From Flavobacterium amniphilum (GTDB lineage: Bacteria; Bacteroidota; Bacteroidia; Flavobacteriales; Flavobacteriaceae): a stretch of 51,967 nt of DNA. The notes below the pieces were generated by a model. It saw nothing but the letters and a program-made list of their open reading frames with translations, searched no databases and was not told the DNA's origin. Shown piece after piece: positions 26,727 to 35,555 of this stretch. Both the position numbers and the translations under genes were made by a program. The stretch is from the NCBI RefSeq assembly GCF_023634845.1, contig NZ_JAMLJL010000022.1, positions 1 through 51,967 of the forward strand. The letters are read 5' to 3'. How positions within the stretch are numbered: position 1 is the stretch's first letter; each line of letters starts with the position of its first letter.

Positions 26727-26759
26727 AGAAAGTCCGTAACCATCCGGGCTTTTTTTTAC
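26727..26759 (+). terminator. Intrinsic terminator between T9SS paralogues
   Basis: AGTCCG / CGGGCT (with one G-T pair) and a run of eight T follow the first gene by about 20 bp. Confidence 0.7.
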
Positions 26760-26793
26760 TTTTGCTTGCTTTCAAGTCTACAAAACCCAATCT

Positions 26794-29022
26794 ATGATAA
26801 AAAAAATATGTTTATTAATTGTATTGTTTAGTTGTAATGCAATCTATAGCCAACTTACGGTTACCACAACAATTCAGAATATTTTGTGTTCCGGTTCAAA
26901 TGACGGAGGAATAACCATCAATGTGTCAGGTGGCACTGCGCCTTACTTTGTTAGTTTGGCACCTGTAGCATTGTCTCCTCAAGTTTTTAATCCCAATACT
27001 TTTGTCTTTTCAAGATTGCCAGCCGGAACATATACAGTTCTTGTTACCGATTCCGATAATGCTACCGTAACGCTTAATGCTACTATTTTGAGTCCACAGC
27101 CTATCAATCTGACACATACCATATCCGGTTTGCAAATAACAGCTTTAGTAACAGGGGGGACACCACCATTTACCTATACTTTAATATCCTCCAGTAATGG
27201 TACGGCACCCGTTACACAAAGTTTCGGTGTATTTGTTGTTCCTGATCCGGGTTTTTATGATCTGTATGTCTACGATAGTAACGGGTGTGTTGCTGTGACC
27301 AGTGCTAATATTTCGTTCATAGATTTAAATGTACAAAATCAATATGTTGATTTGAACGGGGACGGATTTACCAGTGTTGGGGACGTTGTGGATTACCAAA
27401 TCAGTCTTACCAATAATGGGTACTCTGCCATGACGAATGTGACTGTTTCGGGATCGAATGCAGAGATTACAGGTAGTCCAATCGCTACTTTAAATGTCGG
27501 AGCTACAAACGCAACGGCTTATACGGCCAGACACGTGATTACCCAAAACGATATTAACAACGGATATGTCAATGCCGGTTTTATTGCAGATGCTGATTAT
27601 GATGGCTCAACAGCTGCGAACCAAACAAGTGTTTTGACAACCCTGAATATTTCAAGCGGTATCCGGATGAATGCTTTTGTGGATACCAATAACAACGGTA
27701 CCCAGGAAGCAGGTGAAACCAATGTGGATGCCGGTACTTTTAATTATCATATTAATAGTGGTCCGGTTACTTCTGTGAGTTCGGCAAGCGGCAGATACAC
27801 GGTTTACGAATCAAACCCTTCATCTGTTTATAATGTAACGTATGCAATCCGTCCTGAGTTATTGCCACGATACAGTATTGTAAATGCTACTTATAATAAT
27901 ATATCGGTTCCTGCCAATTCAGGAATCACGACGCTTAATTTTGCGTTAACCGAAATGCCATACACCGATTTGGGTGTGAATGTAATTCCTTATTTAACAG
28001 CACCAAGGCCGGGATTTACTTATAAAAACCAGATTGCTTATAAGAACAGCGGGAATACAACGATTGCAAACGGAACTTTGACGTTTACCCATGATGCTGC
28101 AGTGAGTATAAGTTCAGTTTCACAATCAGGAACAACTCCTATTGCGAACGGATTTACCTATAACTTCACAAACCTGATGCCTAACCAGATACGGTATATC
28201 ACGGTTGATATGCAAGTGCCAACGATTCCTACGGTCACTTTGGGACAAACACTTACGAACAGTATTGCTTCAAGCGGTGTTGCAGGAGACATAAATGCAC
28301 AAAACAACAGCAGTAATCTTACACAGATTATTGTAGGGCCTTATGATCCGAATGACAAGACTGAAAGTCATGGGGGTAAAATTGTACATGCCCAGTTTTC
28401 TTCCGGTGATTACCTGAAGTATACCATCCGTTTTGAAAATACCGGAAACTATGAAGCCGTGAATGTAAAGGTGAATGATGTATTGGATGGTAAGTTGGAT
28501 GAAACAACTGTTGAAACGATCAGTACGAGCCATTCTTATGTTCTGGAGCGTAAAAACAATGTATTGAACTGGAAATTCGATGCGATTCAATTACCGCCTT
28601 CTGTTGCCAATACAAACATCGGTCACGGGTATATTACGTTTAGAGTAAAACCGAAAGCCGGTTATGCAATAGGTGATATTATCCCGAACACGGCTTCGAT
28701 CTATTTTGATTTCAATCCGCCCATTGTAACGGATGTCTGTAACACCGAATTCGTGAATTCGTTAAGTACTGATACCTTCAGTAAAGAGGCTTTTGTTTTG
28801 TATCCGAATCCGACTAACGGAATCGTAAATATTGCAATGAACGATAGTAATGTGGCTGTTGATTCAGCAGAAGTAATGGATGTTTCGGGTAAAGTTCTTT
28901 TCAAAAAGACAGTAACTAATCTGAATGCTACCGTAGATTTGACGTCACTGGCTAACGGAATGTATTTCATTAAACTGAAAGCCGGCCAACAGCAAAAGAC
29001 GATTAAAGTGGTGAAACACTAA
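26794..29022 (+). CDS. T9SS-secreted modular surface protein, copy 2
   Basis: This 742-residue paralogue of the preceding gene has a signal peptide (MIKKICLLIVLFSCNAIYSQ) and SprB-like repeats in place of the fibronectin domain, then the same SdrD/DUF11 modules (LGVNVIPYLTAPRPGFTYKN, YDPNDKTESHGG, IPNTASIYFDFNPPIVT) and an almost identical sorting domain (LYPNPTNGIVNIA ... GMYFIKLKAGQQQKTIKVVK). The N-terminal halves are divergent while the C-terminal 300 residues are close. They may bind different ligands on a common scaffold. Confidence 0.9.
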   Translation: MIKKICLLIVLFSCNAIYSQLTVTTTIQNILCSGSNDGGITINVSGGTAPYFVSLAPVALSPQVFNPNTFVFSRLPAGTYTVLVTDSDNATVTLNATILSPQPINLTHTISGLQITALVTGGTPPFTYTLISSSNGTAPVTQSFGVFVVPDPGFYDLYVYDSNGCVAVTSANISFIDLNVQNQYVDLNGDGFTSVGDVVDYQISLTNNGYSAMTNVTVSGSNAEITGSPIATLNVGATNATAYTARHVITQNDINNGYVNAGFIADADYDGSTAANQTSVLTTLNISSGIRMNAFVDTNNNGTQEAGETNVDAGTFNYHINSGPVTSVSSASGRYTVYESNPSSVYNVTYAIRPELLPRYSIVNATYNNISVPANSGITTLNFALTEMPYTDLGVNVIPYLTAPRPGFTYKNQIAYKNSGNTTIANGTLTFTHDAAVSISSVSQSGTTPIANGFTYNFTNLMPNQIRYITVDMQVPTIPTVTLGQTLTNSIASSGVAGDINAQNNSSNLTQIIVGPYDPNDKTESHGGKIVHAQFSSGDYLKYTIRFENTGNYEAVNVKVNDVLDGKLDETTVETISTSHSYVLERKNNVLNWKFDAIQLPPSVANTNIGHGYITFRVKPKAGYAIGDIIPNTASIYFDFNPPIVTDVCNTEFVNSLSTDTFSKEAFVLYPNPTNGIVNIAMNDSNVAVDSAEVMDVSGKVLFKKTVTNLNATVDLTSLANGMYFIKLKAGQQQKTIKVVKH

Positions 29023-29040
29023 GAAAATAGTACAAAAAGA

Positions 29041-29080
29041 AAGCCCGCCTTGTTTTAATCACAGGGCGGGCTTTTTTATT
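29041..29080. terminator. Bidirectional terminator
   Basis: AAGCCCGCC / GGGCGGGCTT is followed by a T run, between the convergent T9SS gene and MFS gene. Confidence 0.88.
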
Positions 29081-29082
29081 TT

Positions 29083-30339
29083 TTATGCTTCTTCTACTTC
29101 TGCAACTTCAAGAATAGGTTCTGTAGCATGGTGTTTCTTCAATGCAAAATAAGCTACAAAGGTACTCAACAGCATTCCCAGTCCGCCTAATATAAACGGT
29201 GCTCCTGCAAATTTGAAAGGTGCCTCGTCATGGGTAAAGTAATAAAATACACTTGACATCAGGGGCGGACCTACAATGGCCGATGCGCTCATTAAACTGG
29301 TTAAAGTCCCCTGAATTTCTCCCTGTTCATTCGGCGGTACCTGTGAAGCGATAACGGCCTGAAGTGCCGGCCCTGCAATTCCGCCCAAGCAGTACGGAAC
29401 CAGGAAAGCAAACATCATCCAGCTTTCTGATGCAAAACCAAACAGAAACATTCCTATTGTATATAAAGCCATTCCCACATAGATACTTTTTACGTTGCCC
29501 AGTTTGGGGTTAATCCAACGGATCAAACCGCCCTGGACGATACCTACTAACAGTCCGATGATTCCCAACGAAATCCCGACCATCTTTTCATCCCATTTGA
29601 ACTGGTACATGGTAAAGAAACTCCAGTTGCTTTGTACGGCATGCGAAGCGGTATGCAGAATAAAAACGGCTATAACCAGTCCGATCAATTTCGGGTATTT
29701 CTTTAAACTCATAAAAGAACCGATAGGATTGGCTCTTTTGATATCAAATTCCCTGCGGTGTTTCTTAGACAACGATTCGGGAAGGATAAAGTAACCGTAT
29801 AAAAAGTTCAGCATACACAAAACAGCAGCGGCATAAAACGGAACACGGGAACCGTATTGCCCTAATAACCCACCGATAACCGGTCCGATAATGAATCCCA
29901 ATCCGAAGGCAGCGCCTATCATTCCGAAGTTCTTCGCACGGTTTTCATTGGTGCTGATGTCTGCAATATAAGCCGAAGCCGTGGTGATACTCGCTCCGGT
30001 AATCCCGGCGATAATACGTCCCACAAACAACCAGACAATTGAAGGTGCAAAAGCCAGGAAAAGGTAATCCAGACTGAATCCCAGCAACGATAAAAGCAAT
30101 ACCGGCCGGCGTCCGTATTGATCACTCAGGTTTCCTACCAATGGTGCGCATACAAACTGGGTAATGGCATACGCAAAGGTCAGCCATCCGCCGTATTTTG
30201 CGGCTTCACTGATATCACCGTGAATAAGTTCCTGGATTAGTTTCGGGATAACCGGAATAATGATTCCCCAGCCGATGATGTCGATAAGCATCGTGATGAA
30301 GATAAAACCGATAGCGGCTTGTTTCTGGCTTTTTTTCAT
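29083..30339 (-). CDS. MFS transporter, TetA-like drug efflux family
   Basis: This 418-residue protein has 12 predicted helices. Motif A is GNLSDQYGRRPVLL between helices 2 and 3, and the GRIIAGITGASITTASAYIA segment (helix 5) is characteristic of the Tet/TCR proton-antiport group. The start MKKSQKQAAIGFIFITMLID leads directly into the first helix. Substrate unknown; resistance should not be assumed. Its start lies 4 bp from the stop of the next upstream gene. Confidence 0.88.
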   Translation of the reverse strand: MKKSQKQAAIGFIFITMLIDIIGWGIIIPVIPKLIQELIHGDISEAAKYGGWLTFAYAITQFVCAPLVGNLSDQYGRRPVLLLSLLGFSLDYLFLAFAPSIVWLFVGRIIAGITGASITTASAYIADISTNENRAKNFGMIGAAFGLGFIIGPVIGGLLGQYGSRVPFYAAAVLCMLNFLYGYFILPESLSKKHRREFDIKRANPIGSFMSLKKYPKLIGLVIAVFILHTASHAVQSNWSFFTMYQFKWDEKMVGISLGIIGLLVGIVQGGLIRWINPKLGNVKSIYVGMALYTIGMFLFGFASESWMMFAFLVPYCLGGIAGPALQAVIASQVPPNEQGEIQGTLTSLMSASAIVGPPLMSSVFYYFTHDEAPFKFAGAPFILGGLGMLLSTFVAYFALKKHHATEPILEVAEVEEA

Positions 30340-30343
30340 AGTT

Positions 30344-31162
30344 TTACTTTTTTGGTAAGGTTCTTACCGAACCAAATTCTTCGATTAAGTGTTTTTCGTA
30401 ATTTTTTTCAAAATCTTCTGCCGTAAATTTCATCATGCGGGCAATATCTTCTTGTTGGCTTCTGGTAATTTCATCTGTATCCAATTGATAGTTGATGATT
30501 CTTTTTAAGATAATGATTGTATTCGTTTTGTCGTATTCCTTTAATTCAATTTCAACATCAACCAATGCGGCTGTGTTTTCTATTGGGAAATAATCGTAAG
30601 TATCACCTGATTCTTCTTGAGTAAAAGAGGAATATTCTTTTATGATTCTTTCTTTGCCGTAAGGGACAATGAATTCTTTTCCTGAACTAAGATTGACTTC
30701 AAAGGAAGGCATTGATCTTGCTCTCGATGTGGCCACAAAAGAAAAAGCACTGATCAATATAATGACAAAATTGATGGCTAAACTTCCTTTTGCCGGTAGT
30801 GCCAATTCCTGTTTGAAATAGCGGTAAGAAACCGGTAAAATTAAAAGTGCAATCCAATCGGTGCTATCAACTGTTCTGTAAAAGGTAATGTTGCTGACAG
30901 ACGAAAGCCAATCAATGAACGGCTGTGCGATTTCCAGTTTCCAATACATAAAAAACAAGGCGGTCGCCATATAAATTATTTTGGTCCTTTTTTCAAAAAA
31001 AACCGAGAAGAAATACGGAAAGATGAACAGTCCGGCAAAGTCGGAAAGTTTCCCTGTAATGATGCCAGGAAAAGTATACTTTAAGTAAAAGTCATTGACA
31101 ATAAGGAGTGTTAATCCGAGTATGAATAGCGGTCGGGAGAAAAGGGTATAATTTGTTCTCAT
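30344..31162 (-). CDS. Four-helix membrane protein, tandem paralogue 1
   Basis: This 272-residue protein begins LFSRPLFILGLTLLIVNDFY LKYTFPG, then GKLSDFAGLFIFPYFFSVFF (helix 2), KLEIAQPFIDWLSS, a helix around TDWIALLILPVSYRYF, and a final helix (LAINFVIILISAFSFVATS) followed by a soluble ~130-residue domain. Two near copies follow upstream on the same strand (31295-32104, 32126-32944). Family unknown; the soluble tail is variable between copies. Confidence 0.75.
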   Translation of the reverse strand: MRTNYTLFSRPLFILGLTLLIVNDFYLKYTFPGIITGKLSDFAGLFIFPYFFSVFFEKRTKIIYMATALFFMYWKLEIAQPFIDWLSSVSNITFYRTVDSTDWIALLILPVSYRYFKQELALPAKGSLAINFVIILISAFSFVATSRARSMPSFEVNLSSGKEFIVPYGKERIIKEYSSFTQEESGDTYDYFPIENTAALVDVEIELKEYDKTNTIIILKRIINYQLDTDEITRSQQEDIARMMKFTAEDFEKNYEKHLIEEFGSVRTLPKK

Positions 31163-31294
31163 GTCAACGATGAATTCCGGTAATTAAGATTAAAGCAACT
31201 AAACTTACAAAAAATCCTGTCTCTTTTTACGGTAAGTATCATTTTAAATGATTGGGATTTTCTTCTGCTTGTTTTTTGGGTATAAAGTTTCGTT

Positions 31295-32104
31295 TTATTT
31301 CGGCTGTAAGATTTTCACCGGGCCATATTTTTCGGTCAGGTGGTCTTCATAGTATTTTTCAAAATCCTTCAGTTGCAATTTTTCCATGGCATCATACTTT
31401 TCTTCGTCATTTCCGAAAAGTGTTGCTTTTTCAAGAGTATAACGGTCTATTTTTTTTAGGATGACCAAAGTCTTTTTTTCATCGTATTTCTTAACTTCAA
31501 TATCGGTATATACCATAGTCTCCAAAGCGTCAATCCTGAAGGCATCTTTGCCGGTGGACATGTGGCTTGGATCGTTGTATTCCTTGTTTATCTCCTGTTG
31601 GCTTACCGAAAGAATATACCCTTTTCCGGAAGTAAGGTCTAAACTGATATCCTGTTCTTCCGGAAGCGTTGTGGCCACAAACGAAAAGCAGCAAATGAAA
31701 AGAAGGATTACATTGATGGCGAAATTTGGTTTTGTTGAGGTTTGTGTTTCTTTCCTGTAATAGTGATACGAAAAAGGTAGGATGTGCAACGCAAATAAAT
31801 CGGTGAAATCAACCGTACGGTAAAAGCGCAGATTTGTCATTGCCGAAATAAAATCAATAAATGGTTGGGAAATTTCCAGTTTCCAGTAGATGAAAAACAA
31901 TCCGGTAGCGATGTAAATGTATTTGGCCTGTCTCACAAAAAACACCGAAAAGAAGTAGGGGAAGATGAAAAGTCCTGCAAAATCAGACAGTTTTCCTGTA
32001 ATTTTTCCCGGAAAAGCATATTTGAAATACAAGTCATTGGTAATGAGTAGTACTAAACCAAGTAAAAAAAGGGGACGGTATAAATGGTTGAGGTTTGCTT
32101 TCAT
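31295..32104 (-). CDS. Four-helix membrane protein, tandem paralogue 2
   Basis: This 269-residue protein has the same framework (LYRPLFLLGLVLLITNDLYF, GKLSDFAGLFIFPYFFSVFF, FAINVILLFICCFSFVATT) and a divergent soluble tail (EEQDISLDLTSGKGYILSVS ... DFEKYYEDHLTEKYG). The last motif, DFEKxxxxHLxExxG, recurs in all three copies and may close the fold. The spacing to copy 3 is only 21 bp, consistent with an operon. Confidence 0.75.
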   Translation of the reverse strand: MKANLNHLYRPLFLLGLVLLITNDLYFKYAFPGKITGKLSDFAGLFIFPYFFSVFFVRQAKYIYIATGLFFIYWKLEISQPFIDFISAMTNLRFYRTVDFTDLFALHILPFSYHYYRKETQTSTKPNFAINVILLFICCFSFVATTLPEEQDISLDLTSGKGYILSVSQQEINKEYNDPSHMSTGKDAFRIDALETMVYTDIEVKKYDEKKTLVILKKIDRYTLEKATLFGNDEEKYDAMEKLQLKDFEKYYEDHLTEKYGPVKILQPK

Positions 32105-32125
32105 GTTACGGATTTAGTTTGGGAT

Positions 32126-32944
32126 TTATTGAGTTGATAATCCGGATTTAAGTGTTCTTGCCGAACCATACTTTTGCGTTAGGTGGGCTTTAAAGTGTTT
32201 TTCAAAATCTTTGCGTGTTAAGCGGTTTAACTTTTTTGTTATTTCTTCTTCTTTTTCTCTTGATGGATTACCTTTAATACTATAATCTAGGATTTCTTCT
32301 AAAATTATTATGGAGTTGTTTTTGTCATATTCTTTTACTTCTAGCTTTACATAAATAGTTGTTTCATATCCATTTAAATAAAAAGAATCATAAAACGTGT
32401 TGCTTGATATTAGATCGCTGAATTCTTTTTGTAACTGCTCCTTTGATACCGGGATCATATACGCTTTTCCGGATTTTATATTAATAACGGGAACATCTTC
32501 CGGCAATTTTGTCGCCACAAATGAAAAAGCGCTGATTAGTATGACGGTCATTTGGATTGCTAAATTCCCTTTTACCGGCAACACTAATTCTTTCCTGAAA
32601 TACTGATAGGATACCGGAAGAATTAATAAAGCAATCAAGTCTGTTACATCAACGGTTCGGTAAACCGGAAGATGAGTAAGTGATGAAAGCCAATCGATAT
32701 AGGGTTGTGAAATCTCCAGTTTCCAGAAAGTAAAATACAAAGCCGTAGCCACGTAAACAATTTTGGTTCTCTTCTCAAAAAACACCGAAAAGAAATACGG
32801 GAAAATGAACAAACCGGCAAAATCCGAGAGTTTTCCGGACACTATTCCCGGAAAGGCATATTTTAAATAAAAGTCATTGGCAATGAGTAGTACCAAACCC
32901 AGTAAAAATAAAGGTCTGGTGAAAAGGGACAGGTTTGCTCTCAT
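32126..32944 (-). CDS. Four-helix membrane protein, tandem paralogue 3
   Basis: This 272-residue protein is the first of the three in transcription order. The GKLSDFAGLFIFPYFFSVFF EKRTK segment is identical to paralogue 1. The tail (LPEDVPVINIKSGKAYMIPV ... RKDFEKHFKAHLTQKYGSAR) is distinct. Nothing in the sequence identifies a substrate or partner. Confidence 0.75.
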   Translation of the reverse strand: MRANLSLFTRPLFLLGLVLLIANDFYLKYAFPGIVSGKLSDFAGLFIFPYFFSVFFEKRTKIVYVATALYFTFWKLEISQPYIDWLSSLTHLPVYRTVDVTDLIALLILPVSYQYFRKELVLPVKGNLAIQMTVILISAFSFVATKLPEDVPVINIKSGKAYMIPVSKEQLQKEFSDLISSNTFYDSFYLNGYETTIYVKLEVKEYDKNNSIIILEEILDYSIKGNPSREKEEEITKKLNRLTRKDFEKHFKAHLTQKYGSARTLKSGLSTQ

Positions 32945-32990
32945 GTTATTGTGTTTTCCCTCCAGTTCAAATTTGGGTTGGTAAAATTAC

Positions 32991-33024
32991 AAAAAAAACC
33001 CGCCTCTTTTTAAGGAGAGCGGGC
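32991..33024 (-). terminator. Intrinsic terminator of the 118-aa gene
   Basis: CCCGC / GCGGG with intervening CTC/GAG pairing is followed on the minus strand by eight T. Confidence 0.7.
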
Positions 33025-33048
33025 AATCATCAATCAAAAACAGGGACG

Positions 33049-33405
33049 CTATGTATCCATCCTTTTTTGTATTGGCTTCTTGCGGTCGCTTTTCTTGACA
33101 CCGCCGGCCATTTCATATTGTGAGCTGTTCTTTCCGTACTTGGTGGCTACTCCGGCCAATATACGTTCGTTCCAGTCTTTTATCGCATCAATCTTGGTGA
33201 TGCAGTTGTTGTACAAATTGTCTACGGTACTCAGTGCCGTGTTGTACGCTTCGAGATCAGCATTAAGCGAATTAATCTGATCTTCATAATTGCGGGCAGT
33301 AAAGCCGCTCCCCAAATCCAAAGTATTTTCGATACTCTTGATTGCCGCCAGTCGTGTGCGTGCTTTTTCTAAGTCAAGTACACGTGAAAGTTTTTTTCTA
33401 GCCAT
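33049..33405 (-). CDS. Hypothetical helical protein
   Basis: This 118-residue, highly charged, helical protein reads MARKKLSRVLDLEKARTRLA, then SLNADLEAYNTALSTVDNLY NN and a Lys/Arg-rich tail GGVKKSDRKKPIQKRMDT. The central heptad pattern suggests a coiled coil, and the basic tail could contact nucleic acid. It resembles small uncharacterised proteins common in Bacteroidota. Confidence 0.65.
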   Translation of the reverse strand: MARKKLSRVLDLEKARTRLAAIKSIENTLDLGSGFTARNYEDQINSLNADLEAYNTALSTVDNLYNNCITKIDAIKDWNERILAGVATKYGKNSSQYEMAGGVKKSDRKKPIQKRMDT

Positions 33406-33654
33406 GATTTTTCGTTTTTTAATTAGTTATTATTTAGATGATTAATTATCAAAAACCAAAACTCATGCCAAACTATAGGAATATTCTTATTTTTTTAATT
33501 TGCAAAGCCAATTTTGTATACAAAAAGAGGAAGGTAAGTATTGTTTTAATTTTATAAAACACAGATATTCAATGATTTGTAAATAAATAAAATAATTCTC
33601 AAAGCCGAAGAAATAATTTTAATTTTTATAAAAATTAGTTGAAAATGAGAACTA

Positions 33655-33969
33655 CTAATTAAGTAAGTAGTTCACCAAACTTAATTAGTAGTTCTCTGTA
33701 TTTAGTTTGGAGTTCACCTAATTAAGTAAGTAGTTCACCAAACTTAATTAGTAGTTCTCTGTATTTAGTTTGGAGTTCACCTAATTAAGTAAGTAGTTCA
33801 CCAAACTTAATTGGTAGTTCTCCGTATTTAGTTTGGAGTTCACCTAATTAAGTAAGTAGTTCACCAAACTTAATTGGTAGTTCTCTGTATTTAGTTTGGA
33901 GTTCACCTAATTAAGTAAGTAGTTCACCAAACTTAATTGGTAGTTCTCCGTATTTAGTTTGGAGTTCAC
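33655..33969. repeat. Minisatellite: five exact-length 63-bp tandem units
   Basis: Five consecutive units of 63 bp each begin CTAATTAAGTAAGTAGTTCA and end GTTTGGAGTTCAC. They differ only at a few positions (units 1-2 have TTAGTAGTTCTCTG; units 3 and 5 TTGGTAGTTCTCCG; unit 4 mixed). Each unit carries nested inverted repeats, for example ACTACTAATTAAG/CTTAATTAGTAGT and CCAAACT/AGTTTGG. There are no ORFs and no spacers as in CRISPR. The surrounding 33406-34098 holds no gene. Confidence 0.95.
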
Positions 33970-34098
33970 GTTTTAAAGTTCTTAGTCCTTAGCACTTAGT
34001 CCATAGTATTGCTTGAAGAAAGATTAATTTTGTGCGTTTGTTTAATACATTCATCAGATAATCACAAAAAACTCATAACTCAATTATCAGTTCACATT

Positions 34099-34458
34099 TT
34101 AAAGACGGCGTTTCGGGCCATCGAGTAAATAGATCCAGATCATCCGAGAGAGGCGGAAGTTGAAGGTACTCCACATCACGGCCAGCATTGCAATTAAGCC
34201 CACAATCGTTAAGAAGCTCTCGATGAACTGGAAGGCAATCAAAAAGAAGACCACCATTTCGGCTACTAAAAGCGAATAGCTCACAAACATTGATCCGAAG
34301 AAATACCCCGGTTCTTTTTCAAACTTGTGGTTGCAGTGTGAACAGTTCGTATGCATCTTGGGTAATTGAAAAAGAAAGATGTTCCCTTTTTTAGCAAATA
34401 CCTGTCCCTGATGACATTTTGGACATTTTTCCCCGATAATATTTAAGAAAGTTGACAT
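34099..34458 (-). CDS. DUF983-type zinc-ribbon membrane protein
   Basis: This 119-residue protein has CPKCHQGQVF (12-21) and CSHCNHKFEKEPGYFFGSMF (about 39-58), two Cys pairs and the K-E-P-G-Y-F-F-G-S/A-M signature of DUF983, followed by two membrane helices (LLVAEMVVFFLIAFQF, FLTIVGLIAMLAVMW). Function unknown in the family. Confidence 0.85.
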   Translation of the reverse strand: MSTFLNIIGEKCPKCHQGQVFAKKGNIFLFQLPKMHTNCSHCNHKFEKEPGYFFGSMFVSYSLLVAEMVVFFLIAFQFIESFLTIVGLIAMLAVMWSTFNFRLSRMIWIYLLDGPKRRL

Positions 34459-34558
34459 GACTTATTTTTTAGGTAAAGGTAGGGTGATGTCGCCGTTTGT
34501 CTATTGCTAAATCACGCTACTATTTGTACTTTTAGGACATAAAAGAGAGTAGTAGGTT

Positions 34559-35434
34559 ATGAAGAATTTTGCGGTACTGAATCTGGAGCACTTTGAAGGG
34601 CGGAATAAAGTGGAAGGTTTTCATGTGAATACGATGGAAAACCATATTGTTACGGCGCATAAGAACATCCACAAGCCCCACAAGCACAGTTTTTACCTGA
34701 CTGTACTATTCACACACGGAAGCGGTATCCATGAAGTTGATTTTGTGACGTATGACATCAAACCGGGCAGTCTTTTCTTTTTGAATCCGGGACAGATGCA
34801 CCACTGGGAACTGTCGGATGATATCCGCGGATTTATTTTTATGCACTCGCAATCATTTTATGATGTACACTTTGCCAGTGGGAAGATCAACCACTATCCT
34901 TTTTTTCACAGCATCCAGAATCCGCCGGTTTTGTATCTGGAGGAGAAGGATCTTTCATATTTCAGTGGGTTGTTTGGACAGATTTTGAGCGAAGGGATTT
35001 CGGCCCATGTGTTGAAGGTGCCTAAAATTATCGCCCTGACCGAATTGGTTTATATCGGAAGTACCCGTTTATATATAGGAGATGCTGTTTTGGAGCAATT
35101 GCAATTGAATTCCTATTCCGAAAAGTTTCAGCAGTTTGAGCGTTTGGTGGAGCAGCATTACAAAACCGAAAAAGCAGCGTCGCAATATGCCGATTGGCTG
35201 CACATCTCCCCAAAGCACCTGAACCGCATCACGCAGGATATGGTGAACAAGACCACGACCGATGTTATCCTGGAACGGGTTTTTCTGGAAGCCAAGCGCG
35301 AACTGATCACGCAGAAATTCAGTTTCAGTGAAATTGCCACCGATTTAGGGTATGCTGATTATGCCTACTTTTCCCGACTGTTTAAAAAGAAGTGTGGTGA
35401 AACGCCTTCGGAGTTTATGCAGCGTTATAGGTAG
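34559..35434 (+). CDS. AraC-family transcriptional regulator with cupin sensor
   Basis: This 291-residue protein has an N-terminal cupin-like domain (HKHSFYLTVLFTHGSGIHEV ... YDIKPGSLFFLNPGQMHHW, about 40-90) and C-terminal AraC HTH (ADWLHISPKHLNRITQDMV ... FSEIATDLGYADYAYFSRLF KKKCGETPSEF). It has no membrane segment, unlike the TPR-type regulators in this window. It is divergent from the DUF983 gene 100 bp away. Target unknown. Confidence 0.9.
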   Translation: MKNFAVLNLEHFEGRNKVEGFHVNTMENHIVTAHKNIHKPHKHSFYLTVLFTHGSGIHEVDFVTYDIKPGSLFFLNPGQMHHWELSDDIRGFIFMHSQSFYDVHFASGKINHYPFFHSIQNPPVLYLEEKDLSYFSGLFGQILSEGISAHVLKVPKIIALTELVYIGSTRLYIGDAVLEQLQLNSYSEKFQQFERLVEQHYKTEKAASQYADWLHISPKHLNRITQDMVNKTTTDVILERVFLEAKRELITQKFSFSEIATDLGYADYAYFSRLFKKKCGETPSEFMQRYR

Positions 35435-35441
35435 TAAATAA

Positions 35442-35490
35442 AAATCCCGAACGTCACTTCGAGAACCTCAGTGACCCGTTCGGGATTTAT
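35442..35490. terminator. Bidirectional terminator with repeat-like loop
   Basis: AAATCCCGAACG / CGTTCGGGATTT close a second stem, GTCACTTCGAG..CTCAGTGAC, that resembles a dispersed CTTCGA..CTCAG repeat. T runs occur on both sides, between convergent genes. Confidence 0.8.
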
Positions 35491-35532
35491 GTTTTTTATT
35501 CTTTATAGGTTAGGCTAAACCATCTTGAAACG

Positions 35533-35555
35533 GTAGCTGAGCCTGTCGAAGCTAC
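35533..35555. repeat. CTGAGCCTGTCGAAG repeat, copy 1
   Basis: CTGAGCCTGTCGAAG (35537-35551) is bracketed by GTAGC/GCTAC, abutting the odhB stop codon. Its 15-bp core recurs inside odhB at 36499 with a single change. The core resembles a REP-like sequence I recall in several bacterial genomes. Confidence 0.7.

Noticed and set aside
33655..33969. CRISPR array
   Set aside because: The full 63-bp unit repeats without variable spacers, and no cas genes are near.
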